Origin: Halicephalobus mephisto
Lineage: Eukaryota > Nematoda > Chromadorea > Rhabditida > Panagrolaimidae
NCBI GenBank assembly: GCA_009193035.1
Contig: SWDT01000134.1
Coordinates: 1 to 64,000, forward strand
Reading direction: 5' to 3'
DNA length: 64,000 nucleotides
Part shown: positions 57,958 through 64,000 of the stretch, piece after piece
Position numbering within the stretch: the first letter of the stretch is position 1
Layout: each line of letters starts with the position of its first letter
Program-made: the position numbers and the translations under genes
Notes under the pieces: model-generated
The model's database searches: none
Told to the model about the DNA's origin: nothing
What the model saw: only the letters and a program-made list of their open reading frames with translations

Positions 57958-60032
57958 TTTTACAGCAGAGAAATTTATTATTATCAAATGTTTAGAACCA
58001 ACTACAGCTCGATTTATAGTGGCCTAGATATCTGTTTAGAATCCCTAAAGAACTTAATGAAGAATTCTTTAAAAGGAAGAAGCAGAAACGTATTTAAAAC
58101 TTCATATATCGTGTGTTGAAAAAACGAGAACCTCTACTTCTGAACAGAGCTTTTATTAATATATTTCGAAAAAATGCTTATGTTCACCATTAGCTTTACG
58201 ACTTTTAATATCTTTTTATAATTGAATCAAATTTATTTGGTGATTAAACTTATCTAATTGATTTTTCCAAAAAGCTGCAAGCACGAGCAAGTTGAACATG
58301 TGCTACAGATTTTATAGAGTATTTCTATCCGAAAGGATATATGCCTCAGTAATATTTATAATTTTAAAGATAACAAAGTGATATTCATATAGAAATGCAA
58401 AGTTATTTTTTATTATTTGCAAGAATATAAAAAATTGGATTAAAATATACGGGTGTTTGGTATTTTAAAATAACTTGTGACGTAATTTAAATTTTCTCCT
58501 TCAATAAAATGAAAGTTCATAATTGAAAACACCTGTTTCTAATAACTCTAACAGCTATTTAACGCTCTGAGACTAGATTTTAAGTTGGATATAAAATTTG
58601 ATTGATCTTTAAATGGTAAATCTAATAATGTCAGAAATATGTGAAAATTTTTCAGTTAGGTCCATGAAAATGTAAGTTGAAAAAATGTTCACAAATTTCT
58701 AATTCCAATAGATCTACCGTTCGAAGATCTATCTAATTATATCGAATTCACAGCTAGGACTCCGAGTGTTAATCAGCACGGAATTAATATAGGTTAGCCT
58801 ACAAGAACAATATGAATTACTTTATTATTTTTATAACTTTAAAATTAAATAATTCGATTGGTATTCGTGGATAAAATGGGATTTATAAGTTTGACTTGGA
58901 TAATATCTGTCATTGGAAGCTAGGTATTTCTAGTAATAAGAAAGGAATCATTGTTGTTTATACATTTTTGTCTCAAAGTTTATATTCGAAATTCTAGAGT
59001 TAGAATTGAACGAACAGTACCTACAATAACGTAATAAAACTCAAATTCTGAACCTAACATCAGAATCAGAAGTGAACTTTCAAGATCCAGAATTCTGAAG
59101 ACTAATTTTGGATTTTAAGGATATCTGGAATTTTATATCAAAACCTTATTAAAAAGTAGAAATTTATCCAAAATGACTTTTAAAATACTATATAACAAAC
59201 GTAAAATGATTTAAAATTGTTTTTTGTTTTTATTTTCTAAATTAAAGATATAAAAATTAAAACAAATACTTAGGACAGAAATGTCGAACCATGACCGTTG
59301 TTAATTAAACTAGTTATATAGTTGTTTGAGGTTCAAGGGAACAACCTTGTATTGTTTATGAATTACAACAATAGGAAAATAATAAAGAGCAAAAAAAGAA
59401 CAACTACTGAAAAGGAAGGAATTCCATATATGAAAACCGTTGACCCAAACATTCGTGTCGGGATCACGGTTGTTTATTCAAAGGCAATTTGGCCGCACTC
59501 GTACGTCCATGAACAATAGTAATTAGGACCAAAAACCATAGAGATAATAAAGGAAGTCATGAGATAATCTGAATGAATATAAACAAAAAAGACAGTATTC
59601 TGGATGAGAAATGACGTGAAAAGAAGATTTTAGTTTAAAGTGGAAAATGTACCTTTGAATATTTGCCAAAGTTCTTGTTGGACAAAGATTATAAAATTCA
59701 TTGTTTTTTAAATTTGCAAATGAATAACTAATTCAAAATCGAGAAAACCCACAAATTACTTGAAAAGTATTTATCAATTACATTTATCGATTTTTCGGTT
59801 CCAGTGATATTCTCAAAGTTGAAAAATAATAAAAGAACTCCGATCAATTTGCTCTTGGACAATTTTCTTTTTTCGTTTGACTGCCGGTTGTCAAAAGCAC
59901 TTTTTTGCATTTTTTCGATTCTCCTCGTGAATGAAACAAGTACTCCTGGCTAGGAAAAGCCACTGAAAATAAAATTAATCTTTATTCAATTTTTGCTGAA
60001 CTTTGGCTTTTATTATTTCCTCCTGTTGAGAA
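57958..60032. other. Intergenic, no gene seen
   Basis: The left 220 bp are the duplicated promoter flank of the A-type receptors. The remainder is AT-rich. Short open frames at 59322-59519 and 59910-59728 have no motif. The sideroflexin promoter should be at the right end. Confidence 0.4.
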
Positions 60033-61165
60033 ATGTCTGAAGAAAGTGATCAGATATTCGGATTTCCCAAATATCCTCAATTCCAACTGAACAAACCACG
60101 ATTTCCTATGGAAACGTTTTTGGGGAGATATTTGCATTTCCTGGATGTCATCGATCCAAGAACACTGTTAGCTTCAAAGGTTTGTTAATTTTTAATTAAT
60201 TTATTGAATAAGGTTTTCCAGTCAAGAGTGGAATCTTCTTTGAAATTACTAGAAGCTTACAAAGCTAATAATCTGCCATCCAATGTGTCCAACAAAGACC
60301 TCTGGGAAGCTCAGAAATTAAAACAAGCCATATTTCATCCGGATACAGGAGAAAAGATTCTTCCTCCATTCAGAATGTCCGGTTATGTTCCTTTCGGTTG
60401 GATTACTGTAACAGGGATGTTATTGCCCAATCCGTCTTGGCCTACACTTTTGTTCTGGCAATGGATGAATCAGAGTCACAATGCTACTGTTAATTACGCC
60501 AACAGAAATGCCACGAATGTAAGTCTCGTCTTAACCATTGCTCTGTAAATTTCACTTTTACTTTACAGCCTCAGCCCCTTTCTGTCTATGCAAAGGCCTA
60601 CGGAGCGGCGGTAACTGCTGCGATTTCCATTTCCGCCACCTTGACTTACTTTATCCGACGTTCAGATAACCTTTCATCGACGAAGAAGTTAATTATCCAG
60701 AGATTTGTACCTCTACCAGCCACTTCCCTTGCCAGCACCCTGAATGTTCTCTGTATGAGAGCCCCAGAATTAGATACAGGAATAGACGTTTTTGATAAAC
60801 AAGGAAACAAAGTAGGGACATCGAAGAAAGCGGCCCAACAAGCAATCATAGACACTGCGTTGACCAGAGCCTTCCTGCCTGTTCCTTTACTTTTAGCACC
60901 TCCATGCATTATGCCATTTTTGGAAAAATTAAAATTTGTTCAAAAAAGTCCCATAAGACATTTATTGGTGAATGCGTGTGTTTGTACAATCAGTTTTGGA
61001 TTGTCATTGCCTGTGGCATTGGCGTTATTTCCACAAGAATCAGAGGTCAGTACTTCAATGATAACCCAACCTAAGACCAGATTTCAGATATCAGTCGACA
61101 AGCTCGAAGACCACATTCAGAAAGCTACATCTGCCAAGGTTCTTGTTTACAACAAAGGGCTTTAA
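60033..61165 (+). CDS. sfxn: Sideroflexin, mitochondrial amino-acid transporter family (346 aa)
   Basis: Exons 60033-60179, 60222-60518 and 60569-61165 join in phase 0. Family motifs are present in order: [18 protein letters not shown] near the N-terminus, [40 protein letters not shown] (central to the family), [21 protein letters not shown], and [20 protein letters not shown]. About five hydrophobic segments are visible. Sideroflexins sit in the inner mitochondrial membrane, and SFXN1-type members import serine for one-carbon metabolism. Length is slightly above the usual 320-330 aa. The paralogue number is not assigned. Introns are 42 and 50 bp. Confidence 0.95.
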
Positions 61166-63385
61166 TTAATCAGTTTTGATAATTTGGAAAAAATAAAAAC
61201 CAAGAATTCTTTTGAAACATTAGTGTTGAAGTACTATATTTAGACCTCTGTCTTTCCACTAAACGTTACTCATCTGCAAATGTACCCAACATAATTCATC
61301 ATTTTTGACATTTTTGGTCGTAACCTTTAATGACTTGATCTCAAGTTCCATGTAATGATGTCATTTTAAGATACATATATTATATTGTTCAGATCAATAG
61401 GACCGTCAAACTTTTTCGTCTAATTGCTCATTACTGGCTAGTCTCATAGAATACAGTGGGATAAATCCAGATAAAGATACCAAATAAAGAAATAACTGAA
61501 TCATTTTGAAACTGAATATTAACTATGTAACAACATATAAAACATGTTAACATTGACAAATATCATCTGACACTAATGTATGATTCGCGAAGTGGAAAAT
61601 TAGACTGAACAAGGTTAGCAATTGTTATCTATCTGTAGAATTAACGACCGTGTTCTGTTATGTAAAAGTAAACAAATCCAAAAGTTTGGGTTCTTTACTC
61701 GGTATTTGAAGTCCCCAAAGACAACTTTTTTATCAACAGAACTCCATCCAACGTCAGTACTAGAATATCATCTAAACAACTTGATATTTACTTTTTTAGT
61801 TCAAAATAAACACGGCATGTTCATAATTGACGTTTAACTAACTTCTTAGAATGGGCAATTTTTAAAGGAAAATCTCTTTTGGATCTTTCAGAGACAGATT
61901 ATGATAGAGGTTGCTAATCCGTTAAAAACCTTCAAACCGATGTCGTTCAACTTCAAATTTCATTAAGGTCTTATAAGAAATTCACCAGTATGCGACAAAA
62001 ATTAATCCGATGGCTTGTTTGCATGTGATTCTGAATGTAACCAAAGGATGACAGGAAAAATTGTCTTTTTTCTTCAGGAAATTCTCAAGTTAAATTCCTA
62101 CAAATAACTGATCTGGGTTAATAGGAGAATCATCCCAAGAATGACTGACTAGCAGAGAAAAAATTACATTGACATCACAAGTGTTCATTAATGAAACAAG
62201 AAAGTAATTCACATGATATCCCTCGATCACGTAGAAAATCACAGAAATCTTCATTACTAGAGATATTTGCACAATATATATACTAAATTTGACCTCAAAA
62301 TGAAGAGATTAAGAATTCAAATATTTACACAATTTTTTAGTCTAATAAGCCAAGCCTGTGGACCATTGCTAAAATAGACAATAAATGCTGATATATCTCG
62401 ATAAGAATGACTAATTCTCACTCAAATATAGACTAGATAAAAAATTATCTATTAATTTAATTCTACGAATATGGCAGGTCAAAGAGTAAAATGAACTATT
62501 TTTTAAATTGCAATCATTCTTTTCATGACATTACATCATAATTGAAATAATACTAATGATCACATTGAAAAATTATCTGAATAACCTTATCGCTTTATTA
62601 GCTTTTTCCTATTGAAAGATTGTTTCATATATGAGGTGGAACCAAATGAGAACTTTTACCGCGAAAGTCCCTGTTAAGGCGGTACCGAATCCCAGCATTT
62701 CGGAACCTGTTCTTATAGCGTTTGTTATACAAGAGATATCATTAGAGTTGTAAGAACTTGTCTACTTTGCTGCCAGAGGGAGTCCATACCGCACCAATAT
62801 GTGTTGTCCCAAACATTTAATCTAACTAACAATAGTTGCTATTTAGTAATTAGAACATATTCCTTGATAACTAGAAAATGAGCTTTAATGACGTCCTGAG
62901 TTTCTAAAGTATCAGAAACTAATCAAGTTCTTTCTAAAAAAAGTTCAACTGTAATCCTTAGGTTTCTGCAAAATTATGGCCGTTGGTCGATTTCACCTTT
63001 TATTCTATTCCATTTCTAGATAATCCTTTTGTTGATGTACAGGATTAACTTCATTGAAAGGCTTCTGATACACCTTCCTTCAAGCTTGGAATTAACCGAT
63101 ACTCGTCATTGAGAAACTTCAAAAGATTAGCACCCCTTGAACTTTACCATATTTTAAAATATAAAAATCTAATAATTTTTTAAATGACTAAAAATCGGAC
63201 TTCTAGATAATTACAAGTTACAACGTTTTTACAGTAGAAAAACAATAGTCTAGAAGATAATCCAATAATAGTTTAAAAACTGCAATAATCATCAACCTCA
63301 TTATTTATGATACGGTAAATATACCCGATACAAAATGAGTTCAAATTAATTATGGGATATACAGTTCATTAATCTACTTTCTGAC
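61166..63385. other. Intergenic, no gene seen
   Basis: AT-rich spacer downstream of sideroflexin. I found no coding exon with splice support, no tRNA and no tandem repeat. The 3' UTR of the partial gene at 63386-64000 probably extends into its right end. Confidence 0.4.
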
Positions 63386-64000
63386 TCATTTGGTCCCACT
63401 TTCTTTTCCTTGTTGATCAGATCCTTGTCCTGTAGCTCCTTTCCAAAATTTCTGTACAAGTCGAGAAGGAGAAAGTTTCCTGCTAGGAGTAGGACTGTTC
63501 TTCGGAGAAGTGCAACTTGATTCCTTCGAGGTGCTTCCTCGGTGTTGAGGTGGAGGGGGTCTCTCCGGGGCCACATTAGATTGATGTTGAGAAGACAATG
63601 CAGGATTTACAGACCCGATACTCTGTCTCGCCAAAGGACTAATAGTGATTCCAGAAGAATTCCTTCTTGCTGAAGCTGCTTGAGTAGTTAAACTCGTTGC
63701 AGAAGTTTTTTGTTCACTTTGAGAATTCGACCCTGATGAGCATCCACTTGAAGTAGATCCCGAAGACGTTTGACTAAATCTATGAACAATCGAATTCTTA
63801 ATCTCCTGAAACGTAGAAGGTTTTGACACTGGTGGAATCTTGTCATCTACAGTAGTCTGTTTCGGTTGAGGAGGAACAGGAGGAATCGGACCTTTCTTCG
63901 TCTCCAACGCCAATGGAGATTTACCCGGTTTCAAATCAGTTTTGATCACAGGAAGTTCTGTTGATGTCGAAGCAGAACTAAGTCCAAAATCAGACAATCT
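63386..64000 (-). CDS. C-terminal part of a Ser/Pro-rich protein (204 residues visible)
   Basis: One frame is open from the window edge to a TGA at 63388-63386, so the gene starts outside the window. The visible part is low-complexity: Pro-rich (PIPPVPPQPKQ; ERPPPPQHRG) and Ser/Thr-rich (SQTSSGSTSSGCSSGSNS), with basic Ser-Pro sites (SPTPSRKLSPSRLVQKFWKG). It looks disordered and may carry SH3-binding and phosphorylation sites. The first residues RLSDFGLSS recall a kinase DFG but no other kinase motif follows, so I do not call it one. No family recognised. Confidence 0.6.
   Translation of the reverse strand, partial: RLSDFGLSSASTSTELPVIKTDLKPGKSPLALETKKGPIPPVPPQPKQTTVDDKIPPVSKPSTFQEIKNSIVHRFSQTSSGSTSSGCSSGSNSQSEQKTSATSLTTQAASARRNSSGITISPLARQSIGSVNPALSSQHQSNVAPERPPPPQHRGSTSKESSCTSPKNSPTPSRKLSPSRLVQKFWKGATGQGSDQQGKESGTK

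Noticed and set aside
63980..64000. Kinase DFG motif (LSDFGLSS)
   Set aside because: No downstream APE, HRD or substrate-binding motifs follow. The sequence becomes Pro/Ser-rich at once, so the resemblance is probably accidental.

Overview
The window is nematode nuclear DNA, most like a rhabditid (Caenorhabditis-type) genome. The evidence is AT-rich sequence with many introns of 42-60 bp ending in TTTCAG-like acceptors, spliced-leader-type acceptors a few bases before start codons, nematode-expanded families (Str-superfamily chemoreceptors, patched-related proteins, a ZP-domain cuticlin-like protein) and clear housekeeping and muscle orthologues. No bacterial, viral or CRISPR content was seen. 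Gene models were built by hand from conserved protein motifs plus splice signals. Unless noted, the exon lengths sum to an open frame.

Layout. (1) 1-3.2 kb: a convergent inverted pair of chemoreceptor copies, one intact and one a pseudogene. (2) 4.0-7.8 kb: three small membrane-protein genes on the minus strand. Two are 161-aa four-pass (MARVEL-like) paralogues. The third starts 9 bases after the stop codon of one of them, in an arrangement like a spacer-less SL1-type operon. (3) 8.1-12.9 kb: a patched-related (sterol-sensing) gene with a 342-bp palindromic MITE and a tRNA-like element in its introns. (4) 13-20 kb: gene-poor, repeat-rich DNA (tRNA-headed SINE-like element, 31-bp and 35-bp tandem arrays, direct repeats) with two small uncharacterised genes. 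(5) 20.4-37.4 kb: the conserved block. It holds a short ZP-domain protein, troponin I, THO complex subunit 2, ribosomal protein eL33, an SLC12-type cotransporter, the ZNF598/Hel2 ubiquitin ligase and a steroid/acyl-CoA-type short-chain dehydrogenase. Two gene pairs here are divergent with short shared promoters. (6) 39-45 kb: a 1095-aa voltage-gated calcium channel alpha2-delta subunit. (7) 45.5-58 kb: a young chemoreceptor cluster made by segmental duplication: two 347-aa receptors (minus), two 336-aa receptors (plus), one frameshifted pseudogene, and three copies of a short conserved fragment of unknown origin. (8) 60-61.2 kb: sideroflexin. (9) 63.4-64 kb: the C-terminal end of a Ser/Pro-rich protein that continues past the window edge.

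The genes do not form one pathway. The organising themes are ordinary housekeeping and muscle/neuronal genes in the middle and fast-evolving duplicated chemoreceptor DNA at both ends. Dispersed repeats link distant parts of the window: three families occur in opposite orientation kilobases apart. I did not find a convincing previously undescribed biological system. The most useful leads are the stop-codon/trans-splice overlap near 5343, the tRNA-headed repeat, the 221-bp insertion dated by its empty paralogous site, and the conserved fragment that travels with the chemoreceptor duplicates.
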